The notes beneath the pieces were generated by a model. It searched no databases, was not told the origin of the DNA, and worked only from the letters and a program-made list of their open reading frames with translations. From an uncultured Gilliamella sp. (GTDB lineage Bacteria > Pseudomonadota > Gammaproteobacteria > Enterobacterales > Orbaceae), in contig CALYPG010000019.1 of assembly GCA_945271295.1 (NCBI GenBank), positions 1-49,894 on the forward strand: a stretch of 49,894 nucleotides of DNA, in the 5' to 3' direction. The translations under genes were made by a program, and so were the position numbers. This document shows positions 17,690 to 27,788 of the stretch, piece by piece. The stretch's first letter is position 1; every line of letters starts with the position of its first letter.

Positions 17690-17932
17690 TGGAGCAAGGA
17701 AGTCATTACAGTAGATATGCTTGAAAAAGCTGGGATTATATAATTAACAAAGGCAGAATTACTACATATTATTGGGGCACTTTAAAGATAGCACACCACT
17801 ACTATGTTAGCCAAAGAGGAATTTCCTCTTGTTTATAAAAAACAAGATAGCTTAACAGCAAGGTCTAAATTTTATGCGTATTAGGATCACAAAGGAAAGT
17901 ACAGCGATTTTAACTTATACAGAAAGCCTTAA
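17690..17932 (+). pseudogene. Relic of a small helix-turn-helix-like gene
   Basis: One plus-strand frame reads WSKEVITVDMLEKAGII stop LTKAELLHIIGAL, two more stops, HTTTMLAKEEFPLVYKKQ, DSLTARSKFYAY stop, DHKGKYSDFNLYRKP stop. Sensible protein-like segments broken by in-frame stops at 17741, 17783, 17789 and just after FYAY suggest a decayed gene. The pattern (KAELLHIIG, then TTT, a few residues and a FPL segment) is reminiscent of small AlpA-type excisionase or regulator proteins, but the match is from memory and weak. No intact gene lies in 17572-17942. Confidence 0.35.
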
Positions 17933-17942
17933 AAGCCAACTT

Positions 17943-18770
17943 TTAACCTAAAAATATCCCTAAAAACACTAGCAATCCAACATAATTATTATTCATAAAC
18001 GCTTTAAAGCATTTATTTCTGTCACGGTCTTTAATTAGCCATTGTTGATAAATAAACAGTAACACTGCCAACAATAAACCTAAATAATAAAAAGTAGACA
18101 ACTGGTTAAGCTGACCAATAACAAGTAGGTTAATAACGGTTATGAACTGTAATCCGCCAATGATTAACTTATCATAACGACCAAACAAAATAGCGGTTGA
18201 TTTAATCCCGATTTTTAAATCATCATCCCGATCGACCATCGCGTATTCCGTATCATAAGCCACTGTCCAACAAATATTAGCTAAGCAAAGCAGCCAACAA
18301 GTTAACGGAAACTGCTCAATGGTTGCTGCAAATACCATCGGAATGCCCCAACTAAAGGCTATACCTAAAGTAATTTGTGGTAAATGGGTATAGCGTTTCA
18401 TAAAGGGATAAATCAATGCCGTCAATAATGCCAAGCCAGCAATAAACCATGACAATTTATTTAAAGTGAGTAATAACAGCAGTGCAATAACTAATAAAAC
18501 CAATAATGTCCATAAAGCGTTTTTTTCAGTTAGAGCTCCACAAGCCAGTGGACGATTTTTAGTACGCTCTACATGCCCATCAAAATGACGATCGGCATAA
18601 TCATTGATAACACAACCAGCTGAACGCATAACCAATACGCCTAGCACAAACACTAATGTAATATATATGGAAAAATGACCTGCAAACCAAATTGCCCAAA
18701 GAGTTGGCCAAAGTAATAGTAATGCGCCAATCGGCCTATCCAATCGCATTAGTTGTAAATAAGCTCGCAT
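17943..18770 (-). CDS. ubiA: 4-hydroxybenzoate polyprenyltransferase UbiA
   Basis: Inner-membrane enzyme that attaches the polyprenyl tail to 4-hydroxybenzoate in ubiquinone synthesis. Both Asp-rich motifs are present: [12 protein letters not shown] with RTKNRPL, and [20 protein letters not shown]. About eight membrane helices follow the UbiA pattern, and [17 protein letters not shown] is the typical end. I chose the ATG at 18770 (275 aa), which begins [20 protein letters not shown] as the family does. An in-frame ATG at 18848 would add 26 residues that do not look like UbiA. There is no ubiC next to it. It lies downstream of dmsABC-dmsD on the same strand and may be partly co-transcribed. 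Confidence 0.94.
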   Translation of the reverse strand: MRAYLQLMRLDRPIGALLLLWPTLWAIWFAGHFSIYITLVFVLGVLVMRSAGCVINDYADRHFDGHVERTKNRPLACGALTEKNALWTLLVLLVIALLLLLTLNKLSWFIAGLALLTALIYPFMKRYTHLPQITLGIAFSWGIPMVFAATIEQFPLTCWLLCLANICWTVAYDTEYAMVDRDDDLKIGIKSTAILFGRYDKLIIGGLQFITVINLLVIGQLNQLSTFYYLGLLLAVLLFIYQQWLIKDRDRNKCFKAFMNNNYVGLLVFLGIFLG

Positions 18771-18921
18771 TGATCCTATGCATCCTAATAAATCATAAAA
18801 AATTATACCGATGAGTGTGCAAGCTGCAATACTGCCACTACATGGCACACAATTATTAATAGCTAAAAATATAAAAAAAAGAAAGTGATAACTTTCCAGC
18901 TTGTTAATTATTTAAACCATA

Positions 18922-19494
18922 TTAAACCGTTGGCAACAACATTAAATAGTGTTCGGCAATTATCGCTAAAGTGCGATAAAATCGACTCACATCATTGTGC
19001 TTGAGTCGAGCCAAATAGAGCTCAGACCAAGTCAACAAGTGATCAGAAATCAAATGTTGTGCAGCTTCAAGTTTATCATTTTCAAGTAGGATAGCAAAAG
19101 CCATTAGCATTAAGCCAAACTGATCTTCTGGTTCATTCATGCCTGTATTAAGTATTAAACCATGTTGGTGTAAAAACTGACGATAACGTTCTTGCGACTT
19201 ACCCATCAATAAATGTTCTTCATCAAGATATACTGATCCCCATGGAGGTGTTTGCATTGCTCCTTGACCTTCAAATAATACTGAATATTGATAATCAAGT
19301 TCGGGATTAGTTATCTCTTCGGCTAATATTTGACATTGCTCACTAATAAATGAACTATTTTGCCACTCCGCTAATTGATCAATATGTAACAAAGCGGTAA
19401 TTAATGGCTTTAGCTCTTGGCTATTAGGTGGATAATAAAAAAACGCACCTAATAATTTAGCTAATGCCGTACAAGTTGTATTATCCAAACTCAA
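18922..19494 (-). CDS. dmsD: TorD/DmsD family Tat proofreading chaperone
   Basis: A 190-residue cytoplasmic chaperone that binds the twin-arginine signal of DmsA and holds the enzyme until its molybdenum cofactor is in. Family marks are ALAKLLGAFFYYPP at the start, the PPWGSVYLDEE motif and NEPEDQFGLMLM. These match E. coli DmsD (LGALFYYAP, PPWGSVWLD, NEPEDHFG). It is the last gene of a dmsABC-dmsD operon, 55 bases after dmsC, so its client is the DmsA beside it. Confidence 0.88.
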   Translation of the reverse strand: MSLDNTTCTALAKLLGAFFYYPPNSQELKPLITALLHIDQLAEWQNSSFISEQCQILAEEITNPELDYQYSVLFEGQGAMQTPPWGSVYLDEEHLLMGKSQERYRQFLHQHGLILNTGMNEPEDQFGLMLMAFAILLENDKLEAAQHLISDHLLTWSELYLARLKHNDVSRFYRTLAIIAEHYLMLLPTV

Positions 19495-19549
19495 CCATCT
19501 CTTGATAATTAATTCATATTGTCATAACGATTTACATTTGTTGCCACGA

Positions 19550-20389
19550 TTATAAAGGAATTGTCCATAAATTATAAAATGCAATGCGTCCACAAATTTC
19601 ACCAACTAAAACACATAAAAAACCAATCAAATAAATATTTGTGTTTTTTGTGATTCGCTTGTTATTAAGCGCGACTAAGACCATGGCTATTACTAATAAG
19701 CCACATTGAGCAAGCAGCCAAGATTGTTGCTCGGTCGCAAGTTGTGGTGATATTGCCATCATTAAATTAAGATAAGGAATTTTTAAAACCAAAATTAACA
19801 AGACACTAATCACAAAGATTAAACTAACAATACGATATAAACCCAACGACATAACAGCAATGCTACCTAATGCTAACATTGTAGTATACATTTGAATTGT
19901 AGTGTAATAGGTATCCCACGTTTTCACTGTAGGTAACATATAAGTTAACACAATGGTCCATACAAAAACTACACTCAAAATAACTAGCAAGATTGCTAAC
20001 ATTTGGGCTAATTTTGGGATTTGATTAACTCGCTGACACAACATTTTAATCCATACTAATTTATTGCCTTTATCTACCTGCGTAAAATAGCTTAATAATA
20101 CACTCACTACAGTCACACCAAACAACAAACCAAAAGTAAAAATCTCATTACTCATCGGTGACCGACCAATACCAAAAATAACATTAAAGGCACGCAATGG
20201 CTGTCCCAAGTGAAACGAGGCAATAAACATACCTATTACCATAAAAACTAACGCCACAATATTAATTTTGGTAATCTTGGATATATTATTTAGTGAGGGA
20301 TAAAATAAATAACTTAAACTACTAAAAAAAACCATGCCTGCCGATAATTGCCCCAATACCGTAAAAAATACCAGTGGTAATTCATGCAT
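19550..20389 (-). CDS. dmsC: DMSO reductase-type membrane anchor DmsC
   Basis: A 279-residue integral membrane subunit with eight predicted helices, which anchors DmsAB and oxidises menaquinol. It starts MHELPLVFFTVLGQLSAGM, matching DmsC proteins (E. coli 287 aa). It includes IGMFIASFHLGQPLRAFNVI, with the His of the quinol-binding region, and a GRSPMSNEI loop. The ATG at 20389 has AGGAGG seven bases upstream, lying across the end of dmsB. An upstream in-frame ATG at 20467 lies inside dmsB and is not favoured. One base separates it from the dmsB stop. Confidence 0.93.
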   Translation of the reverse strand: MHELPLVFFTVLGQLSAGMVFFSSLSYLFYPSLNNISKITKINIVALVFMVIGMFIASFHLGQPLRAFNVIFGIGRSPMSNEIFTFGLLFGVTVVSVLLSYFTQVDKGNKLVWIKMLCQRVNQIPKLAQMLAILLVILSVVFVWTIVLTYMLPTVKTWDTYYTTIQMYTTMLALGSIAVMSLGLYRIVSLIFVISVLLILVLKIPYLNLMMAISPQLATEQQSWLLAQCGLLVIAMVLVALNNKRITKNTNIYLIGFLCVLVGEICGRIAFYNLWTIPL

Positions 20390-20390
20390 A

Positions 20391-21005
20391 TTATACCTCC
20401 TCTGGATTGAGCACTTTACCCAGAGCATCACCCGAGGTTTTAGCGTGTACATGTGGCTTAATGACAATATTGGGTTTAGTCAGTTGAGGATCTGGTAATG
20501 GTGCAATACTACGTTCCTCACCATAACGCTGGCGTAGTTTATCAATTTCATCAAAATCTAACGCCCGTTGTGGACAAGATTCGACACATACAGGTTTCAA
20601 ACCTACAGCAACGCGGGCATAGCAACCATCACACTTCGACATCACCCGTTTTTGATGATCAAATTGTGGTGCCCCATATGGACAACGCATTTCACAATAG
20701 CGACAACCAATACAAATATCTTGGTTAACAACCACTAAACCATCTTGTTCGCGTTTATGCATAGCTCCAGTTGGACAACCTTGCACACATGTAGGTTCGG
20801 CACAGTGATTACAGGCTATTGATAAATAATAAGTAAAGGTATCGTTTTGCCAAAACCCATCAATTTGTTGCCATGTTCCGCCACCATATTCATAAACACG
20901 TCGAAAATGGATTCCTAACGCGTTATCTTTTTCATCTTTGCAACTAAGTTGACAGGTTTTGCAGCCGGTACATTTTGAGGAATTAATATAAAATCCATAT
21001 TGCAT
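20391..21005 (-). CDS. dmsB: DMSO reductase-type iron-sulfur subunit DmsB
   Basis: A 204-residue electron-transfer subunit with four [4Fe-4S] clusters that passes electrons from DmsC to DmsA. All four cysteine groups are visible: CTGCKTCQLSC; CNHCAEPTCVQGCPTGAMHK; CIGCRYCEMRCPYGAPQ; and CDGCYARVAVGLKPVC with VESCP. The length matches E. coli DmsB (205). It follows dmsA by 20 bases. Confidence 0.95.
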   Translation of the reverse strand: MQYGFYINSSKCTGCKTCQLSCKDEKDNALGIHFRRVYEYGGGTWQQIDGFWQNDTFTYYLSIACNHCAEPTCVQGCPTGAMHKREQDGLVVVNQDICIGCRYCEMRCPYGAPQFDHQKRVMSKCDGCYARVAVGLKPVCVESCPQRALDFDEIDKLRQRYGEERSIAPLPDPQLTKPNIVIKPHVHAKTSGDALGKVLNPEEV

Positions 21006-21025
21006 TTTTATTATCTCTTAATTAG

Positions 21026-23473
21026 TTACAATGCTAAAGACACAGCAGATAATGGTTTGATGTCAACCAAATTGGTATGCTGTGGATTTGATTTAGCCAG
21101 CACACTTGGTCTTAATGAGGTTAGGCGATTAATACAACCACCAATATCAATACCGGCCGCATTGGTTTTAGCCCACATGCCTTGTGGAATAGCAATCACG
21201 CCCGGTAATATACGTGGTGTGACTTTAGCCGGAATATAAAGTCGCCCCCGATCGTTATAAACTTCAACCAGCTGACCATGTTTAATTTGCCGTTGCTCAG
21301 CATCCAATGGATTAATCCAAATACTATCAGCGACTGCTTCACGCAATTGTGGTAAATTACTATAGCTTGAATGGCAATGCCCTTTGATATGAAAACCAAT
21401 AAGTTGCAACGGATACTTTGCTCGCTGTGGCTTATCTTCACTGCCTTCAATTGCCGGTAAATAAGCAGGAATTGGGTAGAGTTGGTCGTCTTCATCCAGT
21501 TCCCATTCATTAGCAATTTTAGCCAAAGCTTCAGAATAGATTTCAATTTTGCCCGACGGTGTATTTAATGGTTTATTAATCGGATCATCCCTGAACGCTT
21601 TTAAAGCAATTTGTGCATTACTATTCGCTAATTTACGATCGATAACGCCCATGCCATCTGTTTGCACAAATGGTGGTAAATTAGGTTCTTGTTTGCGTAG
21701 TTTTTCGTAACAATATTCAATCCAATCATCTTGGCTACGCCCTTCAGTAAATTTATCTTTGACCCCCATTTTTGCAGATAACTCGGTAAGCACATCATAA
21801 GAAGAGCGATTTTCCCAAAGTGGCTTAATTGCTCGTTGCATCCGAATAACATAATGATAAGCTCCCGATGCATAAGAGTTATTAATCAGATCATTACTTT
21901 CAACAGATGACACATCTGGCAACAATAAGTCTGCATATTTAGCTGATGCAGTCATATGTGTGTCCCAGACTAAAATAAATTCACATTTGGATTCATCTTG
22001 TAAAATTTGGTGTGTTCGATTGAGATCGGCATGCTGATTACCAATAACATTACTGGCATAACTCCAGATAAATTTAATACCAACATCAAGTTTATTTTTA
22101 TTGAGTAAATAAGCATTTTTGGCTGTCATACTCAGCGGATCGTCAATCGCTTTAGTCCATAAAAAGAATGGGATACTAGTTTTAACCGGATTTAGCAAAT
22201 TTAAGTTTGGAACAGGATAAGTCACACTGCCTCCCCAAGTACCAATATTGGTACCTGGTTTACCAAATTGGCCAGTGATAATAGGCAATATCATAATCGC
22301 CCTTGTCGTATGCTCACCATTTTGCCAGCGTTGTGGTCCCCAGCCTTGAGAAATCCAAGCCGCTTTAGCATTAACAATATCCAGCGCGAGCTTACGAATT
22401 TGTGAGGGGGGGATTCCTGTTTTTTCTGCGGCCCATTCTGGCGTTTTTGGTGTTCTATCGTCACCTAATCCTAAAATATACGATTTATAATCACTAAAAG
22501 GTGGCGCACTATCAGGCAAAGAGTCAGCATTCCAACCTACACAATATTTATTTAACATGGCATCATCAATCCGATCTGCTTCAAGTAACGCATAACCAAT
22601 TGCAGCGACTAAAGCGGCATCAGTGCCCGGAATAATCGGTATCCACTCAGCATTATATGCCACTACGCTTTCACTACGCCTTGGATCGATGATAATTACT
22701 TTTGCTTTACTTTGTGATAAGGCATTAAATAGCTCAGTCACTTGCCCACCGCCAGACATACGCGTTTCAGCAATATTTTGCCCAAACATCACCACCAGAT
22801 CAGAATACTTAATTTGGTCTAACAAAGATTCTTTGGCATTACCATAAATGTATGGCTGAATCGCGGTTATCTGTCCGCTTGAATAGTCACCATGATAATT
22901 CAGATAACCACCTATACAACTTAAAAACCGCTTACAAGCATTACGCCCCGAAATGTTCGCGCCAGTAGTGCCGGTGCCATATTGATAATAAATTGCCTCA
23001 TTACCATACTTATTAATAGTATATTTGAGTTTGTCAGCCAATAAATTAAGCGCTTCATCCCACGAAATACGCTTAAATTTACCTTCACCACGCTTGCCTA
23101 TTCGTAGCATTGGATATTTTAAACGATCAGGATCATAAGTGCGCCAACGCACCGCTCTACCACGAATACAAGGGCGGATTTGATGCTGGCCAAATATAGG
23201 TTCATCAATACCGTCTTCAGAAGATATTTTAGTAATAATATCGTTTTTGACATGAACTTTCAGTGGGCAACGGCTGCCACAATTGACCAAACAAGCACTA
23301 TAAAAGATCTTTTCTTCATTAGTAGGATTCGAAATGACGTTAACGGCATTGTTATTAGATTCCGCATAAGCAAACGGTAAGTGCAAATTACTGGTTAAAG
23401 CAGCGACCCCACTAATTGCCATCGTTTTTTGTAAAAAATCACGTCGAGTTATCTTGTTTACTGACTTGCTCAT
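21026..23473 (-). CDS. dmsA: DMSO reductase-type molybdopterin catalytic subunit DmsA
   Basis: An 815-residue molybdenum enzyme (E. coli DmsA is 814), exported by Tat and facing the periplasm. It reduces DMSO and N-oxides as terminal electron acceptors in anaerobic respiration. The Tat signal is ITRRDFLQK (Arg10-Arg11), ending around AYA at 35-37. The [4Fe-4S] cysteines are Cys61, Cys65, Cys69 and Cys102. NYHGDYSSGQ (about 192-201) contains the serine that ligates molybdenum. WISQGWGPQRWQNGE and HTNLVDI match DmsA. YnfE-like selenate or S/N-oxide reductase specificity cannot be excluded. No clear FNR box was seen in the 170 bases upstream. Confidence 0.93.
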   Translation of the reverse strand: MSKSVNKITRRDFLQKTMAISGVAALTSNLHLPFAYAESNNNAVNVISNPTNEEKIFYSACLVNCGSRCPLKVHVKNDIITKISSEDGIDEPIFGQHQIRPCIRGRAVRWRTYDPDRLKYPMLRIGKRGEGKFKRISWDEALNLLADKLKYTINKYGNEAIYYQYGTGTTGANISGRNACKRFLSCIGGYLNYHGDYSSGQITAIQPYIYGNAKESLLDQIKYSDLVVMFGQNIAETRMSGGGQVTELFNALSQSKAKVIIIDPRRSESVVAYNAEWIPIIPGTDAALVAAIGYALLEADRIDDAMLNKYCVGWNADSLPDSAPPFSDYKSYILGLGDDRTPKTPEWAAEKTGIPPSQIRKLALDIVNAKAAWISQGWGPQRWQNGEHTTRAIMILPIITGQFGKPGTNIGTWGGSVTYPVPNLNLLNPVKTSIPFFLWTKAIDDPLSMTAKNAYLLNKNKLDVGIKFIWSYASNVIGNQHADLNRTHQILQDESKCEFILVWDTHMTASAKYADLLLPDVSSVESNDLINNSYASGAYHYVIRMQRAIKPLWENRSSYDVLTELSAKMGVKDKFTEGRSQDDWIEYCYEKLRKQEPNLPPFVQTDGMGVIDRKLANSNAQIALKAFRDDPINKPLNTPSGKIEIYSEALAKIANEWELDEDDQLYPIPAYLPAIEGSEDKPQRAKYPLQLIGFHIKGHCHSSYSNLPQLREAVADSIWINPLDAEQRQIKHGQLVEVYNDRGRLYIPAKVTPRILPGVIAIPQGMWAKTNAAGIDIGGCINRLTSLRPSVLAKSNPQHTNLVDIKPLSAVSLAL

Positions 23474-23602
23474 CTTATTCCCTTAATTTTTATATGGGAT
23501 TTATTTATGATAATACTAAAGAAAGAATAAACAAACCCAAAAACCATAAAAACTGTCGTTAACACAATTATAAATTTAATTTCATACATCTTGGCGAAAG
23601 AT

Positions 23603-23611
23603 TGCTATAAT
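23603..23611 (+). promoter_or_regulatory. Extended -10 promoter of parE-parC
   Basis: TGCTATAAT is a perfect extended -10 element, about 32 bases before the parE ATG, with no good -35 at normal spacing. It would serve parE, parC and djlA. Confidence 0.6.
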
Positions 23612-23642
23612 AAGCTTATTTATTCAAATAAACAGAAAAAAT

Positions 23643-25532
23643 ATGTCACAATCGAGTTATAATGCCGTTGATATCGAAGTCCTAAAAGGACTCGATCCTG
23701 TGCGCCATCGTCCGGGTATGTATACTGACACGACTAGACCAAACCATTTGGCACAAGAAGTCATTGATAACAGTGTCGATGAGGCGATTGCTGGCTACGC
23801 ACACCAAATTAAAGTCACTTTATTTGAAGATAATTCATTAGAAGTCATTGATGATGGGCGTGGCATGCCGGTTGATATTCATCCGGAAGAAGGTGTCCCC
23901 GCCATTGAATTATTGCTATGCCGTCTCCATGCCGGTGGTAAATTTTCCAACAAAAACTACCAGTTTTCCGGCGGTTTGCATGGGGTTGGGATTTCAGTGG
24001 TTAATGCCCTTTCTAAACGAGTTGAAGTCACAGTAAATCGTGATGGACAAGTTTACCAAATCGCTTTTGAAAATGGTGATAAAGTTGAAGATTTGCATGT
24101 GACTGGCACATGCGGACGCCGCAATACTGGTACCAAGGTACATTTCTGGCCAAATGAAAAATATTTTGATTCAGCAAAATTTTCTGTGCCACGCTTATCA
24201 CATTTATTAAAAGCTAAAGCGGTACTATGCCCGGGTCTGGAAATTATCTTTAAAGATATAATTAATAATAGCGAAGAACGTTGGTGTTATGAAGATGGCT
24301 TAAAAGATTATTTAATGGAATCTGTAAGTGGTTACACGCTATTACCGCAAGATCCTTTTACCGGTAACCATATTGGCGATACCGAAGCGGTTGAATGGGC
24401 ACTGTTATGGTTACCAGAAGGTGGGGAGCTATTAACTGAAAGTTACGTTAACTTAATACCAACAATACAAGGTGGTACCCATGTTAATGGTTTGCGTCAA
24501 GGATTACTTGATGCCATGCGTGAATTTTGTGAGTTTCGTAATTTATTACCGCGAGGTTTAAAGTTAACTGCCGATGATATTTGGGAACGCTGTGCCTATG
24601 TGCTTTCGGTTAAAATGCAAGAACCGCAATTTGCCGGGCAAACTAAAGAACGTTTATCATCCAGGCAAAGTGCCGCCTTTGTTTCGGCTATTGTCAAAGA
24701 TGCGTTTAGCCTGTGGTTAAATCAAAATGTGCAAGTCGCCGAATTACTGGCTGAAATTGTCATTTCCAGTGCCCAAAAACGCTTAAGAGCCGCTAAAAAA
24801 GTTATCCGTAAAAAATTAACCAGCGGACCAGCTTTACCGGGTAAATTAGCTGATTGTTCTTCTCAGGATTTGAATAGAACCGAACTATTTTTAGTGGAGG
24901 GGGATTCTGCCGGCGGTTCTGCCAAACAAGCACGTGACCGTGAATATCAGGCTATCATGCCGCTTAAAGGTAAGATCTTAAACACTTGGGAAGTGTCCTC
25001 CGATGAGGTACTCGGGTCTCAAGAAATCCATGATATTTCGGTTGCCATTGGTATTGACCCTGACAGTGATGATTTAAGCCAATTACGCTATGGCAAAGTT
25101 TGTATTTTAGCTGATGCCGATTCTGATGGATTGCATATTGCTACATTAATTTGTGCACTATTCGTCCGTCATTTCCGAGCTATGGTTGAACAAGGTCATG
25201 TCTTTGTTGCCATGCCACCCCTATACCGTATCGACCTAGGCAAAGAAGTACATTACGCATTAGATGAAGAAGAAAAAGAAGGCATTTTAGATCAACTTAA
25301 ACGTAAAAAGGGCAAACCTAATGTACAACGCTTTAAAGGCTTGGGTGAAATGAATCCATTGCAACTGCGTGAAACGACAATGGATCCCAATACGCGCCGT
25401 TTAGTACAACTCTCTCTTGATGATACCGAACAAACCATGGCATTAATGGATATGTTGCTAGCTAAAAAACGCTCAGAAGATCGCCGTGAATGGTTACAAG
25501 AAAAAGGTGATCAAGTTGAACTTACTGTCTAA
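23643..25532 (+). CDS. parE: DNA topoisomerase IV subunit B ParE
   Basis: ATPase subunit of topoisomerase IV, which separates linked daughter chromosomes. The 629-residue protein has a GHKL ATP-binding domain (EVIDNSVDEAIAG, DDGRGMPVDIH, GGLHGVGISVVNALS), a transducer domain and a TOPRIM domain (LVEGDSAGGSAKQARDR, then ILADADSDGLHI) and ends with the RFKGLGEMNP motif. The length is almost that of E. coli ParE (630). The ribosome binding site is weak. It lies 26 bases before parC, divergent from dmsA. Confidence 0.97.
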   Translation: MSQSSYNAVDIEVLKGLDPVRHRPGMYTDTTRPNHLAQEVIDNSVDEAIAGYAHQIKVTLFEDNSLEVIDDGRGMPVDIHPEEGVPAIELLLCRLHAGGKFSNKNYQFSGGLHGVGISVVNALSKRVEVTVNRDGQVYQIAFENGDKVEDLHVTGTCGRRNTGTKVHFWPNEKYFDSAKFSVPRLSHLLKAKAVLCPGLEIIFKDIINNSEERWCYEDGLKDYLMESVSGYTLLPQDPFTGNHIGDTEAVEWALLWLPEGGELLTESYVNLIPTIQGGTHVNGLRQGLLDAMREFCEFRNLLPRGLKLTADDIWERCAYVLSVKMQEPQFAGQTKERLSSRQSAAFVSAIVKDAFSLWLNQNVQVAELLAEIVISSAQKRLRAAKKVIRKKLTSGPALPGKLADCSSQDLNRTELFLVEGDSAGGSAKQARDREYQAIMPLKGKILNTWEVSSDEVLGSQEIHDISVAIGIDPDSDDLSQLRYGKVCILADADSDGLHIATLICALFVRHFRAMVEQGHVFVAMPPLYRIDLGKEVHYALDEEEKEGILDQLKRKKGKPNVQRFKGLGEMNPLQLRETTMDPNTRRLVQLSLDDTEQTMALMDMLLAKKRSEDRREWLQEKGDQVELTV

Positions 25533-25558
25533 CAAAAAAATGATTTAGAGGAACAATA

Positions 25559-27787
25559 ATGAGTGAGATTACTCATGACGGAGTAGAAGTTCAATCGCTA
25601 CGTACCTTTACAGAAAGCGCTTATTTAAACTACTCCATGTATGTGATTATGGACCGTGCCTTACCGTTTATTGGTGATGGCTTAAAACCGGTACAACGCC
25701 GCATTGTCTATGCAATGTCAGAACTGGGGCTCAATGCACAAGCGAAATTCAAAAAATCAGCGCGTACTGTCGGTGATGTTTTAGGTAAATATCATCCTCA
25801 TGGCGATAGTGCCTGTTATGAAGCGATGGTATTAATGGCACAACCATTCTCTTATCGTTATCCATTAGTAGATGGCCAAGGTAACTGGGGGGCACCCGAT
25901 GATCCCAAATCATTCGCGGCCATGCGTTACACCGAATCACGTTTATCAAAATATGCCGAATTATTATTAGGTGAATTAGGACAAGGCACAGTTGATTATA
26001 CCCCAAACTTTGATGGTACCTTGCAAGAACCGAAAATGCTACCAGCTCGATTGCCAAATATCTTATTAAACGGCACCACCGGCATTGCGGTTGGTATGGC
26101 GACCGACATCCCCCCTCATAATATTCGTGAAGTGGCTAATGCGGCAATTATGTTAGCTGAAAATCCCAAAGCGACACTTAGTGATGTAATGACTCACATA
26201 CAAGGCCCTGACTTCCCGACCGAAGCCGAAATTATTACCTCGCGGGAAGATATAGAAAAAATCTATACCACTGGTCGTGGCTCTATCCGGATGCGCGCTG
26301 TTTGGAAAAAAGAAGATGGCGATATTGTAATTACTGATCTGCCACATCAGGTTTCTGGCGCTAAAATTCTAGAACAGATTGCTTCGCAGATGCGCGCCAA
26401 AAAACTGCCTTTAATTGAAGATTTACGGGACGAATCAGATCATGAAAACCCTACTCGCTTAGTGATTGTACCTCGTTCTAATCGGATTGATTTAGAACAA
26501 GTCATGAATCATCTATTTGCCACCACTGATCTGGAAAAAAGCTATCGCGTAAATATGAATATGATTGGGCTTGATAATCGCCCAGCCGTTAAAGGATTAC
26601 TAGAAATTTTAACCGAATGGCTAGAGTATCGCCGTAATACCGTTATGCGACGTTTAAACTATCGTTTAGATAAAGTACTCAAACGCTTGCATATTTTAGA
26701 TGGTTTATTGATTGCTTTCTTAAATATTGACGAAGTTATTGAAATTATTCGCCATGAAGATGAGCCAAAAACTGAATTAATCAACCGTTTTGCCTTAACT
26801 GATATTCAGGCAGAAGCGATTTTAGAGTTAAAACTCCGTCATTTAGCCAAACTGGAAGAAATGCGCATAAAAGGTGAGCAAAATGATTTAGCTAAAGAAC
26901 GCGATCAGTTACAAGCATTATTGGCTTCACCCAAAAAACTCAATACTCTGATAAAAAAAGAGTTACAAGAAGATGCAGAAAAATATGGTGATAAACGACG
27001 TTCACCAATCGTTGAACGTAGTGAAGCCAAAGCGATCACCGAACAAGAATTAACCCCATCAGAACCTATCACCATTATTTTATCGGAAATGGGCTGGGTA
27101 AGAGCCGCCAAAGGACATGACATCGATCCTATTGGTTTAAGTTATAAAGCTGGTGATAGTTTTAAAGCTATAGCAAAAGGCAAAAGCAACCAACCGGTGG
27201 TATTTATCGATTCAACTGGTCGTAGTTATGCCATTGAACCTAATACCTTACCCTCTGCACGTGGCCAAGGTGAACCACTAACAGGTAAATTAGCCTTACC
27301 AGCAGGTGCCACTATTGAACATGTACTCATGTCAGCCAATGAGGAGCAAAAATTATTACTCGCGTCTAATGCTGGCTATGGTTTTATTTGTCAATTTAGT
27401 GATTTAGTCGCCCGCAATCGCAATGGTAAAGCAATTATTAACTTACCGAATAATGCTAAAGTATTACCACCAATTGAGGTTGTATCTGATGACAGTCTAC
27501 TACTATCCATTACTCAAGCTGGACGTATGTTAATCTTCCCGGTAAAAGATTTGCCAGAATTAGCTAAAGGTAAAGGCAATAAAATTATCTCCCTTTCTGG
27601 TGCCGATGATAACCTATCGTTGATAATGTTAATTACGCCAGAAACCGCAATAACCTTGCATGTTGGTAAACGCAAACTTACACTCTATCCTGCTGATTTA
27701 CAAAAATTTAGAGCAGAACGCGCCCGTAAAGGCACTTCACTACCACGTGGCTTACAAAAAATAGATCGAATTGAGGTAAACGAATAA
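25559..27787 (+). CDS. parC: DNA topoisomerase IV subunit A ParC
   Basis: Cleavage subunit of topoisomerase IV. The 742-residue protein has the catalytic Tyr124 in MRYTESRL (E. coli Tyr120). The quinolone-determining region [12 protein letters not shown] holds Ser84 and Glu88, equal to E. coli Ser80 and Glu84, so it has the susceptible residues. The coiled coil and the C-terminal beta-pinwheel follow normally. GAGGAAC precedes the ATG. The parE-parC pair is directly linked, and djlA begins one base after its stop. Confidence 0.97.
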   Translation: MSEITHDGVEVQSLRTFTESAYLNYSMYVIMDRALPFIGDGLKPVQRRIVYAMSELGLNAQAKFKKSARTVGDVLGKYHPHGDSACYEAMVLMAQPFSYRYPLVDGQGNWGAPDDPKSFAAMRYTESRLSKYAELLLGELGQGTVDYTPNFDGTLQEPKMLPARLPNILLNGTTGIAVGMATDIPPHNIREVANAAIMLAENPKATLSDVMTHIQGPDFPTEAEIITSREDIEKIYTTGRGSIRMRAVWKKEDGDIVITDLPHQVSGAKILEQIASQMRAKKLPLIEDLRDESDHENPTRLVIVPRSNRIDLEQVMNHLFATTDLEKSYRVNMNMIGLDNRPAVKGLLEILTEWLEYRRNTVMRRLNYRLDKVLKRLHILDGLLIAFLNIDEVIEIIRHEDEPKTELINRFALTDIQAEAILELKLRHLAKLEEMRIKGEQNDLAKERDQLQALLASPKKLNTLIKKELQEDAEKYGDKRRSPIVERSEAKAITEQELTPSEPITIILSEMGWVRAAKGHDIDPIGLSYKAGDSFKAIAKGKSNQPVVFIDSTGRSYAIEPNTLPSARGQGEPLTGKLALPAGATIEHVLMSANEEQKLLLASNAGYGFICQFSDLVARNRNGKAIINLPNNAKVLPPIEVVSDDSLLLSITQAGRMLIFPVKDLPELAKGKGNKIISLSGADDNLSLIMLITPETAITLHVGKRKLTLYPADLQKFRAERARKGTSLPRGLQKIDRIEVNE

Positions 27788-27788
27788 T

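Noticed and set aside
23474-23642. FNR box before dmsA
   Set aside because: Expected from E. coli, but no TTGAT-N4-ATCAA-like sequence with acceptable match was seen.
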